A stretch of 8,774 bases of DNA from Candidatus Aminicenantota bacterium (GTDB lineage: Bacteria > Acidobacteriota > Aminicenantia > Aminicenantales > Aminicenantaceae), in the NCBI GenBank assembly GCA_030670375.1, contig DAOVBT010000052.1, forward strand, positions 1 through 8,774, given 5' to 3'. The translations under genes and the position numbers were made by a program. This document shows positions 1 through 6,733 of the stretch, piece by piece; the first letter of the stretch is position 1, and every line of letters begins with the position of its first letter. The notes beneath the pieces were generated by a model. The model was not told the origin of the DNA. It searched no databases and saw only the letters and a program-made list of their open reading frames with translations.

Positions 1-1
1 C

Positions 2-790
2 CGAACATTTGTGCGGATTAGCGGGCCGGTCGATGCTCCTGCACTCGTGCTCATGCACGGTGCCAGTGCCACTTCGCTATCCTGGATTCCAAATATTAAA
101 GCTTTATCCCAAAGTTACAGGACCTATGCGGTGGATAACATTTATGATTTTGGCCGCAGTGTATTCACAAAAACATTCAAAGTCCCGATTGACTTCGTCG
201 GTTGGATGGACGAGTTGTTCTCGGCTCTCGATCTGAGCGACAAGATCAACCTGATGGGTTTATCCTATGGCGGATGGTTGACCAGTCAATACGCTCTCAA
301 GCATCCCGAAAGGCTCGATAAAATAGTGTTCTTAGCACCAGCGGCAACGGTGCTCCCCCTAGGCCCAGGATTCCTTAAGCCAGCTCTTCTCAGCATTCTG
401 CCTCATCGTCATTTCGTAAAAAAAGGGATGGAAACGATTTTAGCAGATCTGTGGAAAAAGAATGAAGCTGGACGGGAATATGCTGAATACTGGGTGGATC
501 ATCTCGATCTCGGTCTCCGAAGTTTCAAGCCGAAAATGATGGTCAGCCCGACCGTTTTATCAGATGAGGAACTAAAATCCTTGAAAATGCCTGTCCTCTT
601 TATGGTCGGAGAACACGAAAAAATCTATTCTCCCCACGATGCCGTGGAACGCCTCAATTCCTTAGCGCCCCAGATAAAAACAGAAATCATTCCCCGGGCA
701 GGGCACGATTTATCCGTCGTGCAGGCTGAGATGGTAAATCAAAAGATTCTGGATTTTCTTGAAAAAAGGAAAAACTCTTTCCTATCCTGA
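2..790 (+). CDS. alpha/beta-hydrolase fold protein, 5' end cut by the window
   Basis: This is a serine hydrolase of the alpha/beta fold, probably a cytoplasmic esterase or C-C/ester-bond hydrolase; the substrate cannot be read. Numbering from the GTG at position 11, the oxyanion-side motif HGASA lies at residues 16-20. The nucleophile elbow GLSYGG is at 83-88 with Ser85 as nucleophile. The acid-loop VGEHEKIYS (199-207) places Glu203 where most relatives carry Asp, and the catalytic His is His232 in RAGHD. The frame is open through the first bases of the window (codons for R, T, F before the GTG). The visible protein begins almost at the strand leading to HG, so some tens of N-terminal residues probably lie upstream; the GTG has no Shine-Dalgarno and is unlikely to be the start. 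It stops with TGA and converges on mtgA across 129 bp. Fold is confident, function is not. Confidence 0.85.
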   Translation, partial: RTFVRISGPVDAPALVLMHGASATSLSWIPNIKALSQSYRTYAVDNIYDFGRSVFTKTFKVPIDFVGWMDELFSALDLSDKINLMGLSYGGWLTSQYALKHPERLDKIVFLAPAATVLPLGPGFLKPALLSILPHRHFVKKGMETILADLWKKNEAGREYAEYWVDHLDLGLRSFKPKMMVSPTVLSDEELKSLKMPVLFMVGEHEKIYSPHDAVERLNSLAPQIKTEIIPRAGHDLSVVQAEMVNQKILDFLEKRKNSFLS

Positions 791-858
791 AGATTTTTTT
801 ACTGTTCCAAGCTTTTTAGCCACTCCTGCATGCGTTTCTGCATTGTTTAAGCATGAGA

Positions 859-872
859 CATCATGCATGATG
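859..872. repeat. 14-bp perfect palindrome between convergent genes
   Basis: The sequence CATCATGCATGATG is its own reverse complement and lies in the spacer between the ends of the hydrolase and mtgA. The adjoining 851-856/861-866 pair (GCATGA...TCATGC) offers an alternative short hairpin. No T-run follows on either strand, so it is not a convincing intrinsic terminator. It could be chance, or a protein site. Confidence 0.3.
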
Positions 873-919
873 CCACTCTTCTCCTGTCAATGAGTCCTTG
901 AACCTGCTCATTCATGATG

Positions 920-1690
920 TTAGATCGAGACATCTTCGAATACTCCGACAATCTCTTGGTAAGTTTCTTCATTGATGTATTCGTAAAGCTGGAGCTTGTG
1001 GAGAAGCCAGCGGCATCTCCATCTTAGCCATGGGCTGTCGCCTCTGGGATCGATACTTAACGGCTTCGGAATCACTGCGACCAATCGAACAATCTCCTCC
1101 AGTGTCAGGTCGCTGACAGAACACCCAAAGTGATATTGTGAGGCCGCATCGATGCCAAAAATCCCAGGTCCAAACTCGATCACATTCAGGTAAAGCTCAA
1201 AAATCCTGTCCTTGGACAGGGCCTTCTCCAGCCTTCGTGCGATCAGATATTCCTTGATTTTCCGACTGAGGTTTTTTTCTGTCGAGAGATACAGATTCTT
1301 TGCCAACTGCTGAGTGATGGTGCTTCCCCCGCGAACAAACTTTTTCTCCTGAATGTTCTTTTTGATGGCCTCTTTGAGCTCATCGTAGTCGACTCCCTTG
1401 TGCCAGTAAAAGCCAGCATCCTCTGCAATCCTTACCGTGTCTTTCAAAATTTGCGGTATGTGCTCGAATGGCACCCAACTTTGTCTGATTGCATATTCCG
1501 TTCCTCCTTTTTCCGCTTGCTTAGCCCGCATTGCCATAATTGCCGTCTTTTTCGGATTGCGTGTTTTCAAACCGGAAACATCGGGAAGCCTAATAAAAAA
1601 ATGGGTAGCAAAGGCAACAATTAAAGAAAAAACTGTGAGACTTGTCCACAACCACATCCTTTTTTTCTTAAAGAAGCGCCAAATTGCCAT
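920..1690 (-). CDS. mtgA: monofunctional biosynthetic peptidoglycan transglycosylase
   Basis: This GT51 glycosyltransferase polymerises lipid II into glycan strands at the outer face of the inner membrane and lacks a penicillin-binding transpeptidase domain. The 256 residues match the usual length for MtgA. A short basic cytoplasmic tail is followed by one membrane anchor (about 13-33). The GT51 domain then runs from about residue 70 to 245. The expected motifs appear in order: EDAGFYWHKG at 90-99 with catalytic Glu90, GGSTITQQLAKNL at 121-133, RKIKE at 143-147 with the second conserved Glu147, and the DRIFELYLN block at 161-169. The ATG at 1690 follows a weak GGATAGGT-like ribosome site. It ends with TAA, converges on the hydrolase and diverges from pfk. 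All catalytic motifs are intact, so it should be active. Confidence 0.95.
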   Translation of the reverse strand: MAIWRFFKKKRMWLWTSLTVFSLIVAFATHFFIRLPDVSGLKTRNPKKTAIMAMRAKQAEKGGTEYAIRQSWVPFEHIPQILKDTVRIAEDAGFYWHKGVDYDELKEAIKKNIQEKKFVRGGSTITQQLAKNLYLSTEKNLSRKIKEYLIARRLEKALSKDRIFELYLNVIEFGPGIFGIDAASQYHFGCSVSDLTLEEIVRLVAVIPKPLSIDPRGDSPWLRWRCRWLLHKLQLYEYINEETYQEIVGVFEDVSI

Positions 1691-1706
1691 GTTGACCTAT
1701 CCATAT

Positions 1707-1734
1707 TTTATACCGCATGCAGCACAAATGAAAC
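1707..1734 (-). promoter_or_regulatory. weak candidate promoter for mtgA
   Basis: On the minus strand a TATAAA hexamer (1707-1712) lies 16 bp downstream of GTTTCA (1729-1734), about 17 bp before the mtgA start. The -10 is good and the -35 poor. It shares the 98-bp spacer with the pfk promoter. Confidence 0.3.
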
Positions 1735-1739
1735 GATAA

Positions 1740-1768
1740 TTGACATCCCATCTTTCAGAGCGTAATGT
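1740..1768 (+). promoter_or_regulatory. candidate sigma70 promoter for pfk
   Basis: A perfect TTGACA -35 (1740-1745) is followed by a 17-bp spacer and TAATGT (1763-1768). The -10 is weak (3 of 6). The predicted start of transcription near 1775 leaves a leader of only about 14 nt. That leader contains GGAG at 1779-1782, 6 nt before the ATG at 1789. The upstream in-frame GTG at 1771 would fall outside this transcript, which supports the ATG. Confidence 0.45.
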
Positions 1769-1788
1769 AAGTGAATCTGGAGACAGTT

Positions 1789-2994
1789 ATGGCAAACGTG
1801 AAAAGACTAAAAGGCAGGATCGGGATTCTCACCGGCGGAGGCGATGTCCCAGGATTGAATCCTGCCATCCGGGCTATTACTATCCGAGCGATCAGGGAAG
1901 GATTCGAAGTGATCGGCATTCGAAAGGGATGGGCCGGTTTGATCGAAATGAACAGAGAGATCGCTTGTCCCGACACAACACACTGCCAAGTGTTGACAGA
2001 AGAGCTTGTCAACAAGGTGGGCCGGACAGGCGGGACATTTCTCCACACCTCCCGTACCCGTCCCAGCCATGTCCCCGATGTTAATGTCCCCGAGCATCTC
2101 AGGGATAAATACAACCAAAAAATAAACGATCTGACCCCTGAAATACTTAAAAATTTGGATGCCCTCGGCATAGATTATCTTATTCCCATCGGAGGTGATG
2201 ACACCTTAAGTTATAGCGTTCACCTTCACACAAAAGGGATCAAAGTCATCGGTATGCCTAAAACCATGGACAATGATGTACCTGGGACAGACTATTGCAT
2301 AGGTTTCAGCACCTGTGTGACCCGGACCATATCCCTAACTCATGCCCTTCGGACCACGGCTGGATCGCACGAGCGGTTTCTCGTCATCGAGGTGTTCGGT
2401 CGGTATGCGGGATTTACGGCCCTTCTCCCGACCATGGCAGGAGCCGCCAACCGCTGTGTCATCCCTGAATATAAGTTTAACATAGAACGGCTGTGCGAAC
2501 TTATGACTGAGGACAGGGAGACCAATCCAAGTCATTATTCGGTGGTACTGGTCTCTGAAGGGGCCATTTTCGAGGGCGGGGATATGGTATTCGAGAGCGA
2601 TGGTCAGGACATGTACGGCCATAAAAAACTTGGCGGCATCGGAGATTTGGTTTCCAACCAGCTAAAAAAACTATCCCCAAAATACAACAATGGCCGTCAG
2701 ATCAACTTGATTAACCAAAGACTGAGCTATCTTGTGCGGTGTGGAGACCCGGATGCCATCGATTCCATTGTCCCGATGGCTTTCGGAAATCTGGCTTTGG
2801 ACCTTGTTTTGGGAGGAACGTCGGGGCGCTTGGTAAGTCTGAGGAACGGGAAGTATGACAATGTCCCGATCGAAACGGTTACAAGCAACAAAAAAATTGT
2901 TGATGTGGTCAAATACTACAATACCGACAGACTGAGACCCTATTATAAAAGCTTCAACCTCAAGCCTCTGTTTATCATGACCAGCGATTACTGA
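1789..2994 (+). CDS. pfkA: 6-phosphofructokinase, residues of the pyrophosphate-dependent type
   Basis: It phosphorylates fructose 6-phosphate to fructose 1,6-bisphosphate in cytoplasmic glycolysis. From the ATG at 1789, which follows GGAG, it is 401 residues. Visible motifs are GGGDVPGLNPAIR (16-28), IGGDDT (134-139), PKTMDND (157-163) with the catalytic-base Asp161, SHER with Arg196, FGRYAG (203-208) and IPE with Glu227. In the E. coli enzyme positions 104 and 124 are Gly. In pyrophosphate-using members such as the Amycolatopsis enzyme they are Asp and Lys. Here the equivalents are Asp138 and Lys158, so the inferred donor is PPi and the reaction reversible. The MGR motif reads FGR, and the E. 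coli His249 position appears to be Tyr314. It stands alone, diverges from mtgA, and ends with TGA 38 bp from the deacylase's extended stop. Superfamily is very sure; phosphoryl donor is inferred from residues. Many databases would label it an ATP-PFK. Confidence 0.93.
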   Translation: MANVKRLKGRIGILTGGGDVPGLNPAIRAITIRAIREGFEVIGIRKGWAGLIEMNREIACPDTTHCQVLTEELVNKVGRTGGTFLHTSRTRPSHVPDVNVPEHLRDKYNQKINDLTPEILKNLDALGIDYLIPIGGDDTLSYSVHLHTKGIKVIGMPKTMDNDVPGTDYCIGFSTCVTRTISLTHALRTTAGSHERFLVIEVFGRYAGFTALLPTMAGAANRCVIPEYKFNIERLCELMTEDRETNPSHYSVVLVSEGAIFEGGDMVFESDGQDMYGHKKLGGIGDLVSNQLKKLSPKYNNGRQINLINQRLSYLVRCGDPDAIDSIVPMAFGNLALDLVLGGTSGRLVSLRNGKYDNVPIETVTSNKKIVDVVKYYNTDRLRPYYKSFNLKPLFIMTSDY

Positions 2995-3032
2995 GCGAAT
3001 ACATTGAGAAACAGCCGTGGGATATAAAAAAG

Positions 3033-3239
3033 TTAAAAGCCACCAATTTTAGCCATCGGCTCGCCTTTGCTCATTGGCGGTGTGGCAATGATGTACATGA
3101 CAATGCCATCGTGTGGCGCAACAGCTTTCTGAATGATGTTCCCGAAAAAATCTGTCAGATACCCCAGCAGTTCTCCTTTCTGGACGTTAGCTCCTCCCTG
3201 GCTAAGTGGATAGAATATTCCCTCATGTTCTGATCTGAT
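3033..3239 (-). other. in-frame C-terminal domain of the deacylase beyond an internal TAG
   Basis: Directly after the TAG at 3240-3242 the same minus-strand frame stays open for 68 codons and ends in TAA at 3033-3035. The translation looks like the normal C-terminal beta domain of AstE/AspA-type proteins. It holds HEGIFYPLSQGG, then VQKGELLGYLTDFFGN, then APHDGIVMYIIATPP, then KGEPMAKIG. No frameshift or second stop interrupts it. No in-frame ATG or ribosome site lies near its beginning, so it is unlikely to be a separate gene. Either the TAG is read through or decoded, or the gene has suffered a recent nonsense mutation. With this part the protein would be 350 residues including the TAG-coded position, a better fit to the family than 281. 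Confidence 0.8.
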
Positions 3240-4085
3240 CTATGTTGTTTTTTTGATCCAGATCGGATCGAACAATAGATTTGGCTTGCCATCGATCATT
3301 TTTAAATATTTAAGGATATTCGAACAACCGTGTAAGATGGTAACGATGTCCTGTTCATCGGTCCGGCCAAGCTTACCGCATTCCACCGTTATCGCAGGCT
3401 TCCCCATGAATAACGATGCGTTTGCACACATAGAAGCTTTCTGCACTTTGGGATCGGCTGTCACATGAATGATGGTTTTGAATCCGAAGTTTATGGCCAA
3501 TGCCATGGTTTTATTATCCAACTCGGGATTGCCTGTTTCTGTGTAATAAAGATATGTCATGAGATCCTCATTGCCGTCCCCGCAGTGAAGATCCAGATGA
3601 TAATCACACTGTTTCAACACTTGGTCTGTAATCTGAAAAGCAATCCGCTCGGTCATGGTTCCATCGATAATTCCTGGAAAAACACGGTTCTGATTCTTCC
3701 AATCATGAGGATTATAGTAGATTGTCCGTTTCAGGAAAGAAGGGATATTCACAACATGCACCAAAATCACGGCTCCGTTAATTTTTATTGGATCGAGCTG
3801 CTCTTTGAGTCTCTGGAGAGCTAGTATCGGAGGATACTCATATCCATGAATACCGGCGGTCAAAGCCAGAACCGGTCCTTTCTTATTGCCATTCACAACT
3901 GTTATCGGTATCCGGATTTCAGGCCCATCCGATCCGGCTGGAACGTTTATAAATCCCGATTTTAACTCTCCTGAAGAACAGGTAACTCCGCCCACTGTTA
4001 GCATCTCCTGGCAAAGCGCAGGATTTGCAATCAGGAGGACGAACAAAAACAAGATAATAAGGAGGGGAATATTTTTGGGCATCAT
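3240..4085 (-). CDS. exported succinylglutamate desuccinylase/aspartoacylase-type zinc hydrolase, ends at internal TAG
   Basis: This is an M14-related metallohydrolase (AstE/AspA family) predicted to cleave an amide bond of an N-acyl amino acid or small peptide outside the cytoplasm; the true substrate is unknown. Residues 1-25 form a signal peptide with a long hydrophobic core, a possible cleavage after Cys25, and no proper lipobox. Zinc ligands are His80 and Glu83 in GIHGYE and His167 in DLHCG. NQNRVFPG (131-138) carries the family's substrate-binding Arg134, and ITVECG contains the likely catalytic Glu235. Translation starts at tandem ATG codons (4085 or 4082), with AAGGGAG 7 nt upstream. 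The 281-residue frame stops at TAG just where the C-terminal domain should begin, and that domain follows in the same frame. It lies 95 bp behind the transporter on the same strand, so co-transcription is possible. Catalytic residues are complete before the TAG. Confidence 0.85.
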   Translation of the reverse strand: MMPKNIPLLIILFLFVLLIANPALCQEMLTVGGVTCSSGELKSGFINVPAGSDGPEIRIPITVVNGNKKGPVLALTAGIHGYEYPPILALQRLKEQLDPIKINGAVILVHVVNIPSFLKRTIYYNPHDWKNQNRVFPGIIDGTMTERIAFQITDQVLKQCDYHLDLHCGDGNEDLMTYLYYTETGNPELDNKTMALAINFGFKTIIHVTADPKVQKASMCANASLFMGKPAITVECGKLGRTDEQDIVTILHGCSNILKYLKMIDGKPNLLFDPIWIKKTT

Positions 4086-4136
4086 TCTACTGCTCCCTTC
4101 TTGGTCATAAATTCATTTTATGTCAAAAACTTCGTT

Positions 4137-4142
4137 ATTATA
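4137..4142 (-). promoter_or_regulatory. candidate -10 element before the deacylase gene
   Basis: A perfect TATAAT on the minus strand lies about 51 bp before the deacylase start, in the 95-bp gap after the transporter. No good -35 is found at the usual spacing. It may give the deacylase its own promoter, but AT-rich spacers often contain such hexamers. Confidence 0.25.
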
Positions 4143-4180
4143 TCTGTTACTCAATGGAAATATGGGGGGGAGATTTTGTC

Positions 4181-5557
4181 TTATGGTTTTGAGCTTGTCA
4201 ATCCCGAAGAGATCTTTTTATGTTTGCGTGCCACCAGGAAACCGACAAGGATCCAGATCAAAGCTAAAAAGACATTAAAAACAGCAAAGCCTTCAATGTT
4301 CAGAGCCAACAAATTTATCCCAACCAGGACTAAAACTCCAGACAGGACATCCCCTCCCCTATGGAAAAAGGTATCGATAGCCGCCTTGGCCTTGTATTTT
4401 TCTTCCCGGGAGGTGACCAGAAAGAGAGAATGCCTTGTAGTGTTCATCAATGAATAATCTGTGCTGTTCTCCAGAGTTTTTGTCAAACGAACGACCACAA
4501 GTGAAGCTCCCAAAGCCACGAACATGTATCCTCCCAGAGAAAGCAGGGGAAGAAAGAAAATGGCACCCCGGATCCCGAACCATTTGAATATTCTTGAAAC
4601 CAAGAAGAGCTGGATGAACCAGGTCAAGAAATTCACGATCGAGTAAAAATCAGCATAAAATTTGGTGATGTAATCTTCGAGGACCAAGCCGCCGGCAGTG
4701 CCCGCCTCAACGGCCTGCGCAGCCGTGCTTCTGGCCACATGACCCAGGATATACTCACCGTTGGTGTTGATGAAATTTAACAGAAGAATAAATATTGCCA
4801 AGTACAATAAATATCTTTTCTTAAAAACCAGCTTAAATCCGCCCTCTTTTCCTAGAGGTTTTTCCTTATCACTCTCCGGTTTTTCCTCTACGGACTGCTC
4901 TCCAGTTTTTACAGATTGTGGTTTGTTGACTTCCCTCCTGTGAACGATCCAAACGAGAATGACGGATATGATTAAAATCCCGGCGCATACCAGCATTATC
5001 TGATAGCTGCCGATGGGTACCACCAGCCAGCCTGAGGCTTTGCTGCCGGCGAATGCTCCAAAAGTGGCGCCAAAAGCCACCAAAGGAAACAAGCGTTTTC
5101 CTTCTTCCGGAGTGTAGATATCATTGGCAAAGGCCCAGAACTGGGCCACTACCATGACATTGAATATGGCGATCCAAATAAAAAAGGCCGTTCCGTAGGC
5201 CGGTTTGGATATGTTTGTGAACGACAGCAGATAAAAAATGATCAAGTTGGAAATAAAAAAGAGAGTGACCCAAGTGATGAGTTTTTGCCGGGAAACCTTG
5301 GAAGCGATCCGGCTGAATGCCTTTACCACGAATATGAGCAGGATAACCGCGGCTGCCGATAGATAGCTTTTGAACTCGGCGCTGGTGCCGCCCAGGATCA
5401 AGCCTTCTCTCACCGGCTTTACGATATAGTAAGCTCCCAGAACCAGGAAGCCTGTGAGCGTCAGGAGTAACACAGTTGCGGCTTCGCCCGGATGGACTTT
5501 TGTGAAAAGACCTAAAAATTTGTACAGGAAGTCTGAGGAACGATTTTCATTGTTCAT
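4181..5557 (-). CDS. Npt1/Npt2 (ATP:ADP translocase-like) MFS membrane transporter
   Basis: This inner-membrane carrier resembles the nucleotide-transporter family first known from obligate intracellular bacteria. Free-living members have no settled substrate. The chosen ATG at 5557 gives 458 residues and follows GGAGGGG 3 nt upstream. The frame extends to a GTG at 5614, but a plausible promoter lies inside that extension; an ATG at 5569 is a second possibility. About 12 hydrophobic segments are visible in two halves, joined by a charged linker (about 208-245) rich in Lys and Glu. Recognisable family blocks include YYIVKPVREGLIL (43-55), FWAFANDIYTPEEGKRLFP (140-158) and the following small-residue helix AFGATFGAFAGS. 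In the second half STDYSLMNTTRHSLF (365-379) and YKAKAAIDTFFHRGGD (388-403) are present. It ends with TAA, precedes the deacylase on the same strand and diverges from the dehydrogenase. Family assignment is good; nucleotide exchange itself is not shown. Confidence 0.85.
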   Translation of the reverse strand: MNNENRSSDFLYKFLGLFTKVHPGEAATVLLLTLTGFLVLGAYYIVKPVREGLILGGTSAEFKSYLSAAAVILLIFVVKAFSRIASKVSRQKLITWVTLFFISNLIIFYLLSFTNISKPAYGTAFFIWIAIFNVMVVAQFWAFANDIYTPEEGKRLFPLVAFGATFGAFAGSKASGWLVVPIGSYQIMLVCAGILIISVILVWIVHRREVNKPQSVKTGEQSVEEKPESDKEKPLGKEGGFKLVFKKRYLLYLAIFILLLNFINTNGEYILGHVARSTAAQAVEAGTAGGLVLEDYITKFYADFYSIVNFLTWFIQLFLVSRIFKWFGIRGAIFFLPLLSLGGYMFVALGASLVVVRLTKTLENSTDYSLMNTTRHSLFLVTSREEKYKAKAAIDTFFHRGGDVLSGVLVLVGINLLALNIEGFAVFNVFLALIWILVGFLVARKHKKISSGLTSSKP

Positions 5558-5581
5558 TCTCCCCTCCATCTCATTCCCACC

Positions 5582-5625
5582 ATCTTTCACAAAGCCAGGA
5601 TAAATGTCAAACACAAATATTCCAA
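5582..5625 (-). promoter_or_regulatory. candidate overlapping promoters for the transporter gene
   Basis: Two sigma70-like pairs lie on the minus strand. The first is TTGACA (5605-5610), 17 bp, then AAAGAT (5582-5587). The second is TTGGAA (5620-5625), 17 bp, then TATCCT (5597-5602). The first has a perfect -35 and weak -10; the second is moderate in both boxes. Either would start transcription downstream of the GTG at 5614, favouring the start at 5557 or 5569. Confidence 0.35.
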
Positions 5626-5627
5626 CA

Positions 5628-5656
5628 TTGACGACATCGATTTCCCGTGCTATGCT
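5628..5656 (+). promoter_or_regulatory. sigma70-type promoter for the dehydrogenase gene
   Basis: TTGACG (5628-5633) is separated by exactly 17 bp from TATGCT (5651-5656). Five of six -35 bases and four of six -10 bases match consensus. The predicted start near 5663 gives a leader of about 30 nt containing TGAGGGA (5681-5687), 6 nt before the ATG. It lies back to back with the transporter promoters. Confidence 0.55.
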
Positions 5657-5693
5657 CGCGACTCGATATTAACGGGAAAGTGAGGGATAAACA

Positions 5694-6728
5694 ATGCGAC
5701 AGATTGTGATGACAAAAGCTGGAGGCGTTGAGGTTTTGAAGATCCATGAGGTTGACGAGCCTCAACCGGGTAAAGGAGAAGTGAAGATCGGTGTCAAAGC
5801 GACCGGTATCAATTTTGCAGATATCATGGCTCGCAAAGGAATCTATCCGGATGCACCGAAAAAACCATGTGTGGTGGGGTATGAAGTCTCAGGCTTGATC
5901 GAATCGGTCGGTGAGGATGTGGATCCATCCTTGGTGGGAAATCTCGTTATAGCAATCATGCGGTTTGGAGGGTATGCGGAAAAAGTCATCACACCTGTTT
6001 CCTATGTGTTTAAAAAGCCTGATTCGTTGAGTTTTGAACAGGGAGCAACCATTCCTGTGAATTACTTGACCGCATACCAGCTGTTGGTCGTGATGGGAGG
6101 ACTCAAACAAAATGAACGGCTGTTAATCCATAACGCGGGAAGCGGCGTAGGAATCGCTGCTCTGGATATCGCGAAACATATCGGCGCAATCACATATGGT
6201 ACGGCAAGTGCCCATAAGCATGAATTTTTAATAGAACGGGGCTTGGAAAACGTGATGGATTACCGAACTCAAGATTGGCTCAACGAGATAAAAAAAATTA
6301 CCGAGGACAAAGGTGTTGATTTGATAATAGATCCGATCGGCGGCACGAATACTTGGAAAAGTTATCGAGCTCTTGCAAGGACAGGTCGACTGGGTTTGTT
6401 TGGATTATCAACGGCTACCCAAACGAGATTTAGCGTAAAGTTTAACCTTGTGAGAACAGTCTTAAAAATGCCTCGTTTTCATCCTGTGAGGCTGATGAAT
6501 GCCAACAAAGGGATATTTGGAGTGAATATCGGACATATGTGGGGGATCGAAGAAAAAATGCGTCCCTGGATGCGGGCAATCATGAAAGGTGTCGATGAAG
6601 GATGGGTAAGACCTCATGTGGACCGTGTTTTTCCGTTCGAGAAGGTCGCTGAGGCCCATATGTATATCGAAGAGCGTCGAAACATCGGAAAGGTCCTGCT
6701 CTTATGCCACCAATCTCATGCGCGGTGA
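5694..6728 (+). CDS. quinone oxidoreductase / VAT-1-like zinc-free medium-chain dehydrogenase
   Basis: This cytoplasmic NAD(P)H-dependent oxidoreductase of the medium-chain dehydrogenase/reductase superfamily probably reduces quinones or activated alkenes/enones; the substrate cannot be read. It is 344 residues, typical for the family. The GroES-like N-domain carries GEVKIGVKATGINFADIMARKG (split here as residues 28-37 and 38-49) with the usual N-F-A-D motif. It continues through VGYEVSGLIESVG (61-73). The Rossmann domain has HNAGSGVGIAALDIAKHIGA (146-165), matching the A-x-x-G-x-x-G dinucleotide motif. IIDPIGG follows at 211-217, and the C-terminal IEERRNIGKVLLL closes the fold. The catalytic and structural zinc Cys ligands of alcohol dehydrogenases are absent. 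ATG has a GAGGG ribosome site. It ends with TGA, 5 bp from the end of the convergent dipeptidase gene. Called with high confidence to family only. Confidence 0.9.
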   Translation: MRQIVMTKAGGVEVLKIHEVDEPQPGKGEVKIGVKATGINFADIMARKGIYPDAPKKPCVVGYEVSGLIESVGEDVDPSLVGNLVIAIMRFGGYAEKVITPVSYVFKKPDSLSFEQGATIPVNYLTAYQLLVVMGGLKQNERLLIHNAGSGVGIAALDIAKHIGAITYGTASAHKHEFLIERGLENVMDYRTQDWLNEIKKITEDKGVDLIIDPIGGTNTWKSYRALARTGRLGLFGLSTATQTRFSVKFNLVRTVLKMPRFHPVRLMNANKGIFGVNIGHMWGIEEKMRPWMRAIMKGVDEGWVRPHVDRVFPFEKVAEAHMYIEERRNIGKVLLLCHQSHAR

Positions 6729-6733
6729 ACGCG

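Noticed and set aside
767..797. AGGAAA/TTTCCT hairpin at the end of the hydrolase gene followed by T7 as an intrinsic terminator
   Set aside because: The 6-bp stem is A/T-rich and the T-run begins only after about 10 more bases, so it does not fit a working terminator.
1771..1788. GTG at 1771 as start of pfk
   Set aside because: It adds six residues, has no ribosome site, and lies upstream of the predicted transcript start; the ATG at 1789 has GGAG at proper spacing.
2995..3032. Terminator between the convergent pfk and deacylase genes
   Set aside because: The short spacer shows no inverted repeat of useful length.
3240..3242. Frameshift as the explanation for the short deacylase frame
   Set aside because: The C-terminal domain continues in exactly the same frame after the TAG, so a base substitution or recoding is needed, not an indel.
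4162..4200. Terminator between transporter and deacylase
   Set aside because: The gap has a C/G homopolymer but no stable hairpin followed by a T-run on the minus strand.
5558..5614. Extension of the transporter to GTG 5614
   Set aside because: The added 19 residues are hydrophilic and overlap a TTGACA-17-AAAGAT promoter; GGAGGGG sits directly before ATG 5557.
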